From the NCBI GenBank assembly GCA_025360045.1, contig JANYCY010000021.1, positions 1-32,024 on the forward strand: DNA of 32,024 nt. Direction: 5' to 3'. The position numbers and the translations under genes are program-made. The stretch comes from Janthinobacterium sp. (GTDB taxonomy: Bacteria > Pseudomonadota > Gammaproteobacteria > Burkholderiales > Chitinibacteraceae). Shown in pieces: positions 1-8,464 of the stretch (the stretch's first letter is position 1; each line of letters opens with the position of its first letter). A model generated the notes under the pieces. That model made no database searches, was not told where the DNA came from, and was given only the letters and a program-made list of their open reading frames with translations.

Positions 1-124
1 ATGCTCATCACTCATGTAAGCACTTGTTTCGCTTCCGAACCAAGCACTCACACTCATCGACTGTATTTTGTTAAAGATCGTCTCGCTGTGACATCACCGT
101 GTTGCTGTGTGTGCTGCAGCGAGA
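1..124 (-). other. 5' leader of an rRNA operon with boxA
   Basis: Read on the minus strand, this stretch follows a strong promoter and contains GATCTTTAACA (79 down to 69), a close match to the boxA antitermination element (consensus TGCTCTTTAACA) that binds NusB/NusE in rRNA leaders. The sequence runs off the left edge, so the 16S gene itself is not visible. That the downstream gene is 16S is inferred from promoter plus boxA. A 16S-23S spacer also carries a boxA, but the adjacent promoter favours the operon leader. Confidence 0.65.
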
Positions 125-130
125 GGCCGA

Positions 131-159
131 AATATACGGGCTGGGGCCTGTGAGGTCAA
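131..159 (-). promoter_or_regulatory. Sigma-70 promoter of the rRNA operon
   Basis: On the minus strand TTGACC (159-154) and TATATT (136-131) are separated by exactly 17 bases. A GC-rich discriminator (TCGGCCTC) follows, as expected of stringently controlled rRNA promoters, and the upstream 180-240 region is AT-rich and could act as an UP element. It fires leftwards into the boxA leader. Confidence 0.75.
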
Positions 160-252
160 CCATTACCGCGCAATAAATGCGTAGTAATAGGCTAAGTAGT
201 TGATTTTCATAAGAAGCTAAAACAATAAAAAAAGTCTCATTTGCCACAAAAC

Positions 253-283
253 AAAAACGCCGCGATTAGCTCGCGGCGTTTTT
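253..283 (-). terminator. Rho-independent terminator after the chitinase gene
   Basis: A perfect stem (AACGCCGCGA / TCGCGGCGTT) with a TTAGC loop is flanked by A and T runs on both sides, so it can work in both directions. It lies about 30 bases past the chitinase stop and upstream of the rRNA promoter, insulating the two units. Confidence 0.85.
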
Positions 284-314
284 ATTACTCTTAAGCGCTT
301 AAATCACTGCTGAT

Positions 315-3179
315 TTAGCGTTTAACTCCATACACTTTGCCATTTGGCAGGGTGATGGTGATATCGCTAGGTACAGTCAGCGGCATAAATACGCGCATGC
401 CGATGGTGATGGTTTTGCCAGCACTAAAATCTGCAACACCCCAGCCTGATTCTTTCATCGCATAGGTCAGACGATGGAAGCCATCAGGCAGACCGCCCAC
501 ATTGCCTGTTTTTGTACCGGCGGTGGTAGCTGTCCAGGTGCCACCGCTATAGATATCCACTAAATTCTCAACGCCATTGCCAGCAGGTGGATCACTAGGT
601 TTGAGGTATTGAACTTCAGAAGGAATCAGTGGAGTGGATGGCGCCACGTTGAATGCGACCTTGGCACCGGTTAAATCAACAGTTGAATTGTTTTTCAACT
701 TCAGACCAACAGCAAGCGGGTAGTTATCATCACCCTTAGGCTTATATCCAACCATATCGACAGATACGTCCAGCAAATCAGCAGGGCGAGCAAACTTCTC
801 ATCGCCTGCTTTTGTGCCATATGGTGCGGCAGAGCGCATCTTAGTTGCGGCCAATTTGGTCAGCGTGCTGCCCATGGAGTAATAGCCTAGACCATTTTCT
901 GATGGCTTGCTGTAATCCCCTGCCATTTCCCAGAACATGATCCCGCCAGCGCCTTGATCAATTGCGTACTGAACTTTTGCAGCAAAAGACTGCTCGTTTT
1001 CAGTCGACAAGAACACTTTGGTGGTTGGATTCCATAACCAAGAAGATTTAGCCACGTCGTCGTAGTTTTCTTGGTAAGTGCCACGTACCTTGGCTTCTGG
1101 ACGGCTTTGATCGTGACCATACTGAGTAAAGTAAGGCGCGCTCAGACCGTCACGAAGATTATTAACGTGCCACAGCGGATTAACACCTGCGTACATTTCA
1201 TTACCAGCAGCGTCCCGATCAAACCAGAGATTATCAATGCCCTGAGCACCTAAACCGCAAGGTGCACCTGCTTTGGCGCTCAATGCATCCGGGCCTAAAT
1301 TACCGCCAGTACCGAGATAGCATTTTTTCTGATCAGCTAGAGCAGAAAGCCCCCACAGACCATTGGTGCCACCCGCTACATTTTGCGAGCCACGGGTGTA
1401 GTAAGGCAGACCAATATTAATACGACCACCTGCAAGCGCGGTGCGGAAGTATTTATAAGCCCAATCAATATTCAGATAGCCTTGCGAATTGTAATAATGC
1501 GCATCGCCACCGGCGTAAATCTTGGCATCGGCGATTTCATTATCTTTACCTGTGTCGTACAGGGCGGCATTGTGACCCACGAAGTGGTTCCATGCGCCAT
1601 GCAAGTCGTACGTCATCATATTGACGTAATCCAAGTATTTAACTGCTTGCATTGCTTCCATACCGCGCAATAAATAGCCCGATGATGGGGACGCAATCGT
1701 CAGCATGTAGTACTTACCTTTTGCTGCCGCCGCCTTATCCAGCTCAGTACGTAATGTTTTGGTCAGGGCCATATAGCCTTTCCACAACTCACCACGATGC
1801 GCGTTACCGATCTTCCAATCTTCCGGATTACCCGCATCATTCATTGATGTTGGATATTCGTAATCGAGGTCGATACCGTCAAAACCATATTTTTCCAGGA
1901 AGGCAACCGCCGACTTAGCAAAAATGTCGATCCGGTCCTGACGCACTGCGCCTGTTGCCGCATCGTTGGTCAGGGCATAGTAGCCACCGCTGACAGTACG
2001 ACCATCGGCATCGTTAAAGTAACCGCCTGTTTCAGCCCAGCCCCCCACCGACAGCAACAGCTTCACGCCCTTAGGCGCATTTTTGTGCAGCATATTAAAG
2101 TGGCCCTTGTACGGCAGATTTGGATCTAGCGCGTATTTAGGATCAGCTTTTTTATCGTCAAAAGTCATACCAACCGCAGAGTTTTTAGGGTCCGCTGTAT
2201 TGCCTACCGAAACTTGCCAATTGCTATCGATATGAGCAAAGGCGTAATTCACGTGGGTAATGTCATTCCATGGGATATCTGCGGCCAAATAGGAATTTGG
2301 CCCAGAGTTACGCCAATTAGTGAAGTAGCCGATCGAGCGACGCTTCATATTATTTGGCAGTTTCTCACGACCATTTACATCGTACACATCGCAGTAAGGC
2401 ACATTTGCAACGTCAGTGACCAAACCTTCAGGCTGACAAGCGACACTTGGGGCTGGGGTTGGTACGGGAGTTGGAACCGGTGTCGGTACTGGTGTTGGTA
2501 CCGGTGTTGGTACCGGTGTTGGAACCGGTGTTGGAACTGGTGTAGGTACCGGTGTCGGTACCGGTGTCGGTACCGGTGTTGGAACTGGTGTCGGTACCGG
2601 TGTTGGAACTGGCGTCGGTACCGGTGTCGGCGCAGAACCACAAGCCCCCAGATCCAGCCAGGGCTTGCCTGCGCCTACATTACTGGACGGCACATCGCCC
2701 TGAGTCCACCACTGCGCTTTATAGTTGCGACCTGCGTAGGTCACACTTTGCCCACCCGAATAAGCGGTCGTTGATGCCCATGCTAAGAAACAGCCAGCGG
2801 GAGTCGGTGCTGGTGTTGGAACTGGCGTTGGAGCAGGTGTCGGTACAGGTGTTGGAACTGGTGTTGGAACTGGCGTTGGAACTGGCGTTGGTGCTGGAGT
2901 TGGTACCGGTGTTGGAACTGGTGTTGGAACTGGTGTTGGAACAGGCGTTGGTGCGGGTGTTGGTGTGCCACCTGCAATCAACTCCCAAGGGCCCCACTGC
3001 TCGGCGCCTGGCACATTGCCCTGAGTCCACCACTTAGCTTTCCAATCTTTTCCGGCATAGCTTACGGTCTGCCCAGCAGTATATGTACCGGAGGCAGTCC
3101 ACGCTGGTGCAGAAAAAGCTTGGGCGGCAACAAAGGCGGCCGGAATGGCAGCCAGCATAAAGCGACTAAATTGCGACAT
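315..3179 (-). CDS. Secreted modular chitinase, GH18 with two CBM5/12 modules and a ChiC-type C-terminal domain
   Basis: Hydrolyses beta-1,4 links in chitin outside the cell. The start at 3179 (MSQFSRFML) is chosen because GGAG lies 9 bases before it; an in-frame ATG 15 bases upstream would overlap that site. Residues 1-23 form a signal peptide ending AFSA. Two aromatic chitin-binding CBM5/12 modules follow (about 25-68 and 130-183; both have the YAG..(W/Y)KA.WWTQG core), each followed by a long Pro-Thr linker. The GH18 barrel spans about 265-790 and shows the catalytic DxxDxDxE motif (DGIDLDYE, Glu441 as proton donor). Residues about 800-954 resemble the ChiC domain found at the end of Vibrio and Aeromonas chitinases. 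It is transcribed alone: an AT-rich gap lies upstream and a terminator downstream. Family assignment is firm; the exact product pattern (exo or endo) is not visible. Confidence 0.95.
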   Translation of the reverse strand: MSQFSRFMLAAIPAAFVAAQAFSAPAWTASGTYTAGQTVSYAGKDWKAKWWTQGNVPGAEQWGPWELIAGGTPTPAPTPVPTPVPTPVPTPVPTPAPTPVPTPVPTPVPTPVPTPAPTPVPTPAPTPAGCFLAWASTTAYSGGQSVTYAGRNYKAQWWTQGDVPSSNVGAGKPWLDLGACGSAPTPVPTPVPTPVPTPVPTPVPTPVPTPVPTPVPTPVPTPVPTPVPTPVPTPVPTPVPTPAPSVACQPEGLVTDVANVPYCDVYDVNGREKLPNNMKRRSIGYFTNWRNSGPNSYLAADIPWNDITHVNYAFAHIDSNWQVSVGNTADPKNSAVGMTFDDKKADPKYALDPNLPYKGHFNMLHKNAPKGVKLLLSVGGWAETGGYFNDADGRTVSGGYYALTNDAATGAVRQDRIDIFAKSAVAFLEKYGFDGIDLDYEYPTSMNDAGNPEDWKIGNAHRGELWKGYMALTKTLRTELDKAAAAKGKYYMLTIASPSSGYLLRGMEAMQAVKYLDYVNMMTYDLHGAWNHFVGHNAALYDTGKDNEIADAKIYAGGDAHYYNSQGYLNIDWAYKYFRTALAGGRINIGLPYYTRGSQNVAGGTNGLWGLSALADQKKCYLGTGGNLGPDALSAKAGAPCGLGAQGIDNLWFDRDAAGNEMYAGVNPLWHVNNLRDGLSAPYFTQYGHDQSRPEAKVRGTYQENYDDVAKSSWLWNPTTKVFLSTENEQSFAAKVQYAIDQGAGGIMFWEMAGDYSKPSENGLGYYSMGSTLTKLAATKMRSAAPYGTKAGDEKFARPADLLDVSVDMVGYKPKGDDNYPLAVGLKLKNNSTVDLTGAKVAFNVAPSTPLIPSEVQYLKPSDPPAGNGVENLVDIYSGGTWTATTAGTKTGNVGGLPDGFHRLTYAMKESGWGVADFSAGKTITIGMRVFMPLTVPSDITITLPNGKVYGVKR
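2450..2631 (-). repeat. Hexanucleotide repeat tract encoding the second Pro-Thr-Pro-Val linker
   Basis: About 180 bases of near-tandem 6-mers (GGTGTT, GGAACT, GGTACC and the like) encode an unbroken PTPVP linker between the second chitin-binding module and the GH18 domain. Synonymous changes are scattered through it, so it is old enough to have diverged but still repetitive enough to change length by slippage in 6-base, frame-preserving steps. Confidence 0.9.
2801..2967 (-). repeat. Hexanucleotide repeat tract encoding the first Pro-Thr linker
   Basis: The same kind of 6-base repeat as in the second linker. It encodes PTPAP and PTPVP units between the two chitin-binding modules, with more Ala (PAP) units here. 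Confidence 0.9.
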
Positions 3180-3842
3180 AGTTTCACTCTCCATCCATCT
3201 TATGAATTGGCGTTACCTGCTAGCATCAAGTGGTATTGATACTGCAGATACGGATCTATTTTTTTGTAAGCAACACGTCATAAATCCACTAAATAACAAG
3301 GGCAATAGCGGACTTCAGCATGCGTTACTGAGATTAGCCACTACGGCTTTTGCTGTGTCAATAGCCGCTTCAGTCGCCAGCTCAACAACAAGCGATACAA
3401 ACACCATCATAAACTAAAACGACTACATAAACTGAGCATATACAGGTATGGCAGTACAAAAAACACGACTTAACTCATTGATTTTTATGAAACAATTCGA
3501 TAATACATTTTAAAAATCGATTTTTATTATGTAGTAAAAAATACAAACATCATGTAGTTACTATCAAAAAAATAGAGGATTTTTTGATACAAAATGGCAG
3601 AGATACATCATTAGCCTTATTCCAAAAGCTTAAAAACCTTTCTTAATTCTTTCTGATACTTCATTGACCTTTGGCCAATCTGGCACAGCCGAATAACCTT
3701 ACAAACTCCAGAGTCACACACCACAATGGACTAGCAAATACACGCAAAGTGGATCTATCCAAAAAGCGATTGTGATCAATACCTTGCCGATCGGCGCTGC
3801 ATCTGATAGAAACCGAGCTGACTCTTTGACCTGCCATTCATT
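3180..3842. other. Non-coding AT-rich region between divergent genes
   Basis: No convincing gene. It must hold the leftward chitinase promoter and the rightward promoter of the QueD-like gene, but I could not find a clear -35/-10 pair for either. At 3562-3589 there is a 10-bp AT-rich inverted repeat (TATCAAAAAA / TTTTTTGATA, 8-base loop). At 3229-3244 AGTGGTATTGATACTG loosely resembles GntR-family (DasR/NagQ type) amino-sugar operators, which would fit a chitinase, but its symmetry is poor. The short reading frames here show no family features. Confidence 0.5.
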
Positions 3843-4439
3843 ATGCTAATTCGTAAACTGTTTAAATTTGAAAACGCGCACATCGTGCGCAACTGCTCTA
3901 GCGAGCGCTGCCGCAGCTCGATTCATGGGCACAGCTATCGTGTTGAAGTGCTACTAGAAGCAAATGCGCTCGATCACGGCCAGATGGTTTATGACTTTGG
4001 TCTGATGAAAGGCACGATCCGCGATGTGGTTGATGCTTTTGATCATGCGGTGTGCTTTTGGGATAAAGACGACGCGGAATATATCCGCCTCTGCAAGCAA
4101 TTCTCCACCCGCTGGATTGCCATGCCGGTGTCGCCTTCAGCCGAGCAATTTGCCCGCATGTTTTTTGTGATTATCGATGCGCTACTCCAGCAAACAGTGA
4201 TGGCCAACGGCGAAGCCGATGTCACACTCCACTCGATCATCGCCCACGAAACCGACACCGGCTACGCACAAGCTTTCCGTGCCGATGCAATCAATGAGCG
4301 CATGGGCATTATTCGCTTAGAAGATGTAGTGTTTTCAGAGCAGTGCCAAGCGGAATGGAAAGACCCTGAGATGTATAAAAAGCTTTTAGACGGTCGCAGC
4401 TTTATCAACCCAGCCGTGCCAAGGCAAGTTGAAATCTAA
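3843..4439 (+). CDS. 6-pyruvoyl-tetrahydropterin synthase / QueD-family protein
   Basis: The protein has 198 residues, against about 120 for QueD, so it carries a long C-terminal extension. The fold signature is present: zinc ligands His13, His28 and His30 (FENAH; IHGHSY), the strand-helix VYDFGLMK, the DHA segment with a catalytic-type His, and SAEQFA. QueD converts dihydroneopterin triphosphate to carboxytetrahydropterin for queuosine; relatives make biopterin or folate precursors. The catalytic cysteine region is odd: Cys23 sits four residues before HGH, whereas I recall three in QueD and five in classical PTPS. No Shine-Dalgarno site is evident before the ATG. Its neighbours are not other queuosine genes, so the substrate is uncertain. 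Confidence 0.8.
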   Translation: MLIRKLFKFENAHIVRNCSSERCRSSIHGHSYRVEVLLEANALDHGQMVYDFGLMKGTIRDVVDAFDHAVCFWDKDDAEYIRLCKQFSTRWIAMPVSPSAEQFARMFFVIIDALLQQTVMANGEADVTLHSIIAHETDTGYAQAFRADAINERMGIIRLEDVVFSEQCQAEWKDPEMYKKLLDGRSFINPAVPRQVEI

Positions 4440-4457
4440 TTTGCGGATGGTTTAACG

Positions 4458-4492
4458 AAAAAAAGCGCGCCTCTTGAAGGCGCGCTTTTTTT
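4458..4492. terminator. Bidirectional rho-independent terminator
   Basis: The stem AGCGCGCCT / AGGCGCGCT with a 5-base loop (CTTGA) has seven A's on the left and seven T's on the right, so it can end transcription from both sides. It sits between the convergent QueD-like gene and kup. Confidence 0.92.
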
Positions 4493-4514
4493 GATCCAAA
4501 CAACTCAAACCAGC

Positions 4515-6410
4515 TTAAATCTCGACCTGCATCCCCATCTCAACGACACGATTAGGTGGAATTTTAAAGAAATTGGTTGCACGCGTTGCATTGCGACTCA
4601 TGATGCTAAATAGGTTTCTGCGCCACCAGCTCATCGCTGGATATTTAGCTTCAACAATGGTTTCCCTAGATAGGAAATAAGAGGTTTGCATGCTATCAAA
4701 CACCAGCTCAGGCTGTAATTGCTCAACCTGCGCCAAAATGGCTGGCACGCTGGCTTCTTCTTTAAAGCCATAAGTGGCCACCACCTGCGAAAAGCTCTCG
4801 CCTAATTTACGCACCACAACACGCTCACGCGCAGGCACATAAGGAATATCTGTCGTGAGGATGGTCATAAACACCACCTTCTCATGCAGTACCTTGTTGT
4901 GCTTTAAGTTATGCAATAAAGCGTGCGGTACAGAATCGCTGCTAGCTGTCATAAAGATGGCGATCCCTTCCACGCGTTGCGGCGGGTTCTCTTCCAAGGC
5001 TTCCACAAAACCAGCCAGTGGCAGCTCACCATCGTGCATACGCTCGCTGAGTAGTTTCCGACCACGCTTCCATGTGGTGAGCATGGCAAAGACGATCAGG
5101 CCAATCAACAAGGGGAACCAGCCGCCTTCGTGTAGCTTGAGCAAGTTAGCCGAGAAGAAGGCCAAATCAATCACCAACAAGAACGACAACACAAACCAAA
5201 TCAGCACGCGGTTCACCACTGAAGCATCACGCCCCAGCACAATAAACGCCAGCAAGGTAGTGATCACCATGGTGCACGTGACGGCAAAGCCATACGCCGC
5301 CGCCAGATTGCTAGAGGTGCGGAACGCCAACACCAGCAAGATCACTGAAACCAATAAGAACCAGTTAATTTGCGGGATATAAATCTGGCCAATCTCATTC
5401 TCAGAGGTGTGCTGAATCTCCATACGCGGGCAAAAGCCCAGCTGCACGGCTTGGCTGGTCATCGAATACGCACCCGAGATCACCGCTTGCGAGGCAATCA
5501 CTGTGGCGCACGTTGCCAGCACCACCAGCGGTGCAATAGCCCAATCAGGTGCCATTAAAAAGAAAGGGTTTTTAATCGCCGCAGGTGTATGCAATAACAA
5601 AGCACCTTGGCCAAAGTAATTCAATACCAAAGCAGGTAAGACTAATAAGAACCAAGCATAGCGAATTGCAGGGCGACCAAAATGGCCCATATCGGCATAA
5701 AGCGCCTCAGCCCCAGTCAAGGACAGCACGACCGCACCTAATAATATAAATGCCAACCCCGGCTCCGCAGCAAAGAAATGCACGGCATGGATTGGGTTCA
5801 TCGCGGCCAATACATCAGGAGACTTAATGATATTCCAGACACCCAGCGCGGCTAAGATCAGAAACCAAACCACCATCACCGGCCCAAACAGCTTGCCAAT
5901 ACTCGCAGTGCCCTTGGCCTGCATCATAAACAGAGCAATCAGCACCACAATGGTGACGGGAATAATATAGGCATCCAGTTGATGCGAAATCACCCCAATC
6001 CCTTCCAGCGCGGAGAGCACCGAAACAGCAGGGGTAATCATGCTGTCCCCGTAGAACAGGGCCGCACCAAACAAGCCCAAGCCAACGATAACTGCATATT
6101 TACGTGATCCTGGAACTGCTGAGCGTAGCGCCAAAGCCATCAAAGATAGCACCCCCCCTTCACCGCGGTTATCTGCACGCAAGATGAAAACGACATACTT
6201 TAAAGAGACCACCAGCATTAAGCCCCAAAAGATCAGGGACAAAATACCTAGTACATTAAAAGTGGTTAAGCTCAACTCTGCGTGGTTAAAACATTCTTTA
6301 AGCGTATAGAGCGGACTGGTACCAATATCGCCATAGACGACACCAATTGCACCAATCGCCAAACCGGCTACTTTTTTTGGATCACGATCCAAAGAAGATT
6401 CAATAGACAT
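4515..6410 (-). CDS. kup: Low-affinity potassium uptake permease Kup
   Basis: Inner-membrane K+ importer, proton coupled in studied members. The 631-residue length is typical of the KUP/HAK family. The N-terminal signature GDIGTSPLYTLKECF is present at about residues 28-42, about 12 hydrophobic membrane spans follow, and a soluble C-terminal domain of roughly 150-200 residues ends in VEMGMQVEI. The start codon has only a weak upstream GAG. The gene follows ampD by 32 bases on the same strand and could be read through from it, but nothing functional links the two. Confidence 0.95.
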   Translation of the reverse strand: MSIESSLDRDPKKVAGLAIGAIGVVYGDIGTSPLYTLKECFNHAELSLTTFNVLGILSLIFWGLMLVVSLKYVVFILRADNRGEGGVLSLMALALRSAVPGSRKYAVIVGLGLFGAALFYGDSMITPAVSVLSALEGIGVISHQLDAYIIPVTIVVLIALFMMQAKGTASIGKLFGPVMVVWFLILAALGVWNIIKSPDVLAAMNPIHAVHFFAAEPGLAFILLGAVVLSLTGAEALYADMGHFGRPAIRYAWFLLVLPALVLNYFGQGALLLHTPAAIKNPFFLMAPDWAIAPLVVLATCATVIASQAVISGAYSMTSQAVQLGFCPRMEIQHTSENEIGQIYIPQINWFLLVSVILLVLAFRTSSNLAAAYGFAVTCTMVITTLLAFIVLGRDASVVNRVLIWFVLSFLLVIDLAFFSANLLKLHEGGWFPLLIGLIVFAMLTTWKRGRKLLSERMHDGELPLAGFVEALEENPPQRVEGIAIFMTASSDSVPHALLHNLKHNKVLHEKVVFMTILTTDIPYVPARERVVVRKLGESFSQVVATYGFKEEASVPAILAQVEQLQPELVFDSMQTSYFLSRETIVEAKYPAMSWWRRNLFSIMSRNATRATNFFKIPPNRVVEMGMQVEI

Positions 6411-6442
6411 ATATTTTTAAAGCTCAACAGAAGGTCGCCGGA

Positions 6443-7021
6443 TTATAACGCTGGCTTTTGCAAAGTCACTGACTTTTCGGACAAACCTTGCGGCAGTGCG
6501 ACATGGGACCAATCAAAAAAGGGGCCGGGATCCGTTTTCCGCTCAGGGGCAATTTGGCTATGCCCCAGCAAATAGTTGATCGGATATATGCGTACTAGCG
6601 CATCTAGCAAGCTGTTTAGCACCTTGTATTGTATCGCTTCAAACGGCGTAAAGTCAGACCCTTCCAGCTCTATGCCAATTGAAAAATCATTACAGCGCTC
6701 GCGTCCTTGCCAACTAGAAACGCCTGCATGCCAAGCCCGTTGCGTGCAGGGGACAAATTGCAACAACTCCCCATTGCGGCGAATCAGAAAATGCGCTGAG
6801 ACACGTAATTTAGATAATTCTTCGTATGCCGGATGCTTATCTGTATCCAGCGTATTAGTAAATAAACACTCAATATCTTCACCACCAAAGGGCTCGCCCG
6901 GTGGCAAATGAATATTATGAATCACCACCATATCAATCGGCATGCCTGCGCTACGCTCATCACAATTGGGGCTGGGCACATGCCGCGCCTGATTACACCA
7001 GCCTTGTGCATCAACTTGCAT
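6443..7021 (-). CDS. ampD: 1,6-anhydro-N-acetylmuramyl-L-alanine amidase AmpD
   Basis: Cytosolic zinc amidase that removes the stem peptide from anhydro-muropeptides during cell-wall recycling; where an AmpR/AmpC system exists its loss induces beta-lactamase. Zinc-ligand regions are visible: VVIHNI near the N-terminus, and GHSQIAPERKTDPGPFFDW near the C-terminus, which supplies the second His and the Asp. The start at 7021 is preferred because AAGGA lies 7 bases upstream; it gives 192 residues, close to the usual 180-190. A GTG at 7045 would add eight residues. It follows pilR by 58 bases. Confidence 0.93.
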   Translation of the reverse strand: MQVDAQGWCNQARHVPSPNCDERSAGMPIDMVVIHNIHLPPGEPFGGEDIECLFTNTLDTDKHPAYEELSKLRVSAHFLIRRNGELLQFVPCTQRAWHAGVSSWQGRERCNDFSIGIELEGSDFTPFEAIQYKVLNSLLDALVRIYPINYLLGHSQIAPERKTDPGPFFDWSHVALPQGLSEKSVTLQKPAL

Positions 7022-7079
7022 ATTTACTTCCTTAACCATGCCCACTGCTCACTAACTGCAAGCCTAAGCAACATATTAA

Positions 7080-8429
7080 TTACTGAATGCCGAGCCGATC
7101 TAAACGATAACGCAGGCTGCGGAAAGTAAGCCCAAGAATCTTGGCCGCCTGAGTACGGTTAAAACGCGTTTTCTCTAAAGCCTCTAAGATCACTTGTTTT
7201 TCTACTCGGTCTAAATAATCTTGCAAAGGGAATTTATCCCCTAAGTCCCGCCCTGCTTCAAGCTCATGCTCGCTCAGGCTGAGCTGCAAATCTGCAGCTG
7301 TAATGGCGTGACCATCAGCCAAAGCCAGCGCCCGCTCTAATACATTTTCTAGCTCACGCACATTGCCAGGGAAATCGTAACGCTGCAAAGCAGTGAGTGC
7401 ATCTGCCGAAAAATCAGGGAGTTTTTGGCCATTTAATTTAGCCACTCTCGCCAACACATGTCGAGCAATCACCAATACATCGCAGCCCATTTCCCTTAAA
7501 GCAGGCATACGCAGCTCGATCACATTCAAGCGGTAATATAAATCCTGACGAAAGCGCCCCGCCTCCACGCATTGGCTTAGGCTTTGATGCGTGGCGGAGA
7601 TAATGCGCACATCTAAAGCTTCTTCAGCCGTTGCGCCTAATTTGCGCACCTTTCGCTCTTGAATCACCCGCAAGAGTTTGACTTGCATAGACAAGGGAAG
7701 ATCAGCGACTTCATCTAAAAACAGCGTACCGCTATTGGCGGCATGGAAAAACCCATCTCTATCTTCATTTGCGCCGGTAAAAGCGCCTTTTTTATGCCCA
7801 AAAAACTCGCTTTCCATTAAGTTTTCTGGAATCGCACCGCAATTCACCGCCACAAAAGGCTGTTTGGCGCGGCTAGAGCTGGCATGAATCAAGCGTGCAG
7901 CACGCTCCTTACCCGAACCCGATTCACCGGTCACATACACAGGCGCTTGGCTTTTGGCTAATTTGGCAATCAGCTCCAGCGCATGCTGCATAGCGGCCGA
8001 TTCACCCAATAAAGGACGATCACTAGATTGAGCCATAGGCGCATCATCCAGTGCCAGCGCCGATTTAACCAAGGAGCGCAGCTGATCTAAGGCCACGGGT
8101 TTAGCTAGATAATCAAAAGCCCCCGCTTTGAGCGCCGCCACCGCATTATCTGTGCTGCCATAAGCCGTAATCACTGCCACAGGCACATCCAAGCCTTGGC
8201 TTTGGATATATTGAATAATCTCTAGGCCCTCGCCATCAGGCATACGCATATCGGTCAGGCAAAGGTCATAAGCCACTTTATCTAAGCGCGCACAGGCCTC
8301 TTTTACGCCATAAGCACAATCGACATCTAAGCCCATTTTTAACAAGGTCAGCTCGAGCAGCTCGGCAAGATCGTGCTCATCGTCCACCACCAATACACGC
8401 TTGCTGCCTTTATTGATTTTCTTCGCCAT
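7080..8429 (-). CDS. pilR: Sigma-54-dependent response regulator PilR
   Basis: The protein has 449 residues in three parts. A receiver domain (about 10-122) has the acidic pocket VVDDE and phospho-acceptor Asp60. A sigma-54 AAA+ domain (about 140-370) has Walker A GESGSGKE and the sigma-54-contacting GAFTGA loop (215-220). A Fis-type HTH ends in LTFRSLRYRLDRLGIQ, very like known PilR tails. In its family it activates pilin (pilA) transcription with RpoN. The start at 8429 (MAKKINKG) has AGGAG 6 bases upstream; the longer frame to 8564 overlaps pilS and is rejected. It lies 35 bases after its kinase gene. The PilR name, rather than another NtrC-type regulator, rests on the C-terminus and the kinase partner. 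Confidence 0.9.
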   Translation of the reverse strand: MAKKINKGSKRVLVVDDEHDLAELLELTLLKMGLDVDCAYGVKEACARLDKVAYDLCLTDMRMPDGEGLEIIQYIQSQGLDVPVAVITAYGSTDNAVAALKAGAFDYLAKPVALDQLRSLVKSALALDDAPMAQSSDRPLLGESAAMQHALELIAKLAKSQAPVYVTGESGSGKERAARLIHASSSRAKQPFVAVNCGAIPENLMESEFFGHKKGAFTGANEDRDGFFHAANSGTLFLDEVADLPLSMQVKLLRVIQERKVRKLGATAEEALDVRIISATHQSLSQCVEAGRFRQDLYYRLNVIELRMPALREMGCDVLVIARHVLARVAKLNGQKLPDFSADALTALQRYDFPGNVRELENVLERALALADGHAITAADLQLSLSEHELEAGRDLGDKFPLQDYLDRVEKQVILEALEKTRFNRTQAAKILGLTFRSLRYRLDRLGIQ

Positions 8430-8464
8430 TCTTACTCCTGACTTGGCTATCCACGTTAAGTGGA

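Noticed and set aside
2450-2967. Possible CRISPR or minisatellite array
   Set aside because: The repeats are 6-base units in frame with an intact chitinase and have no spacers; they are protein linkers.
3145-3417. Small gene upstream of the chitinase on the plus strand
   Set aside because: It begins inside the chitinase signal-peptide region on the other strand, has no ribosome site, and ends in low-complexity residues.
3680-3842. preQ1 riboswitch upstream of the QueD-like gene
   Set aside because: No recognisable preQ1 aptamer hairpin and A-rich tail was seen.
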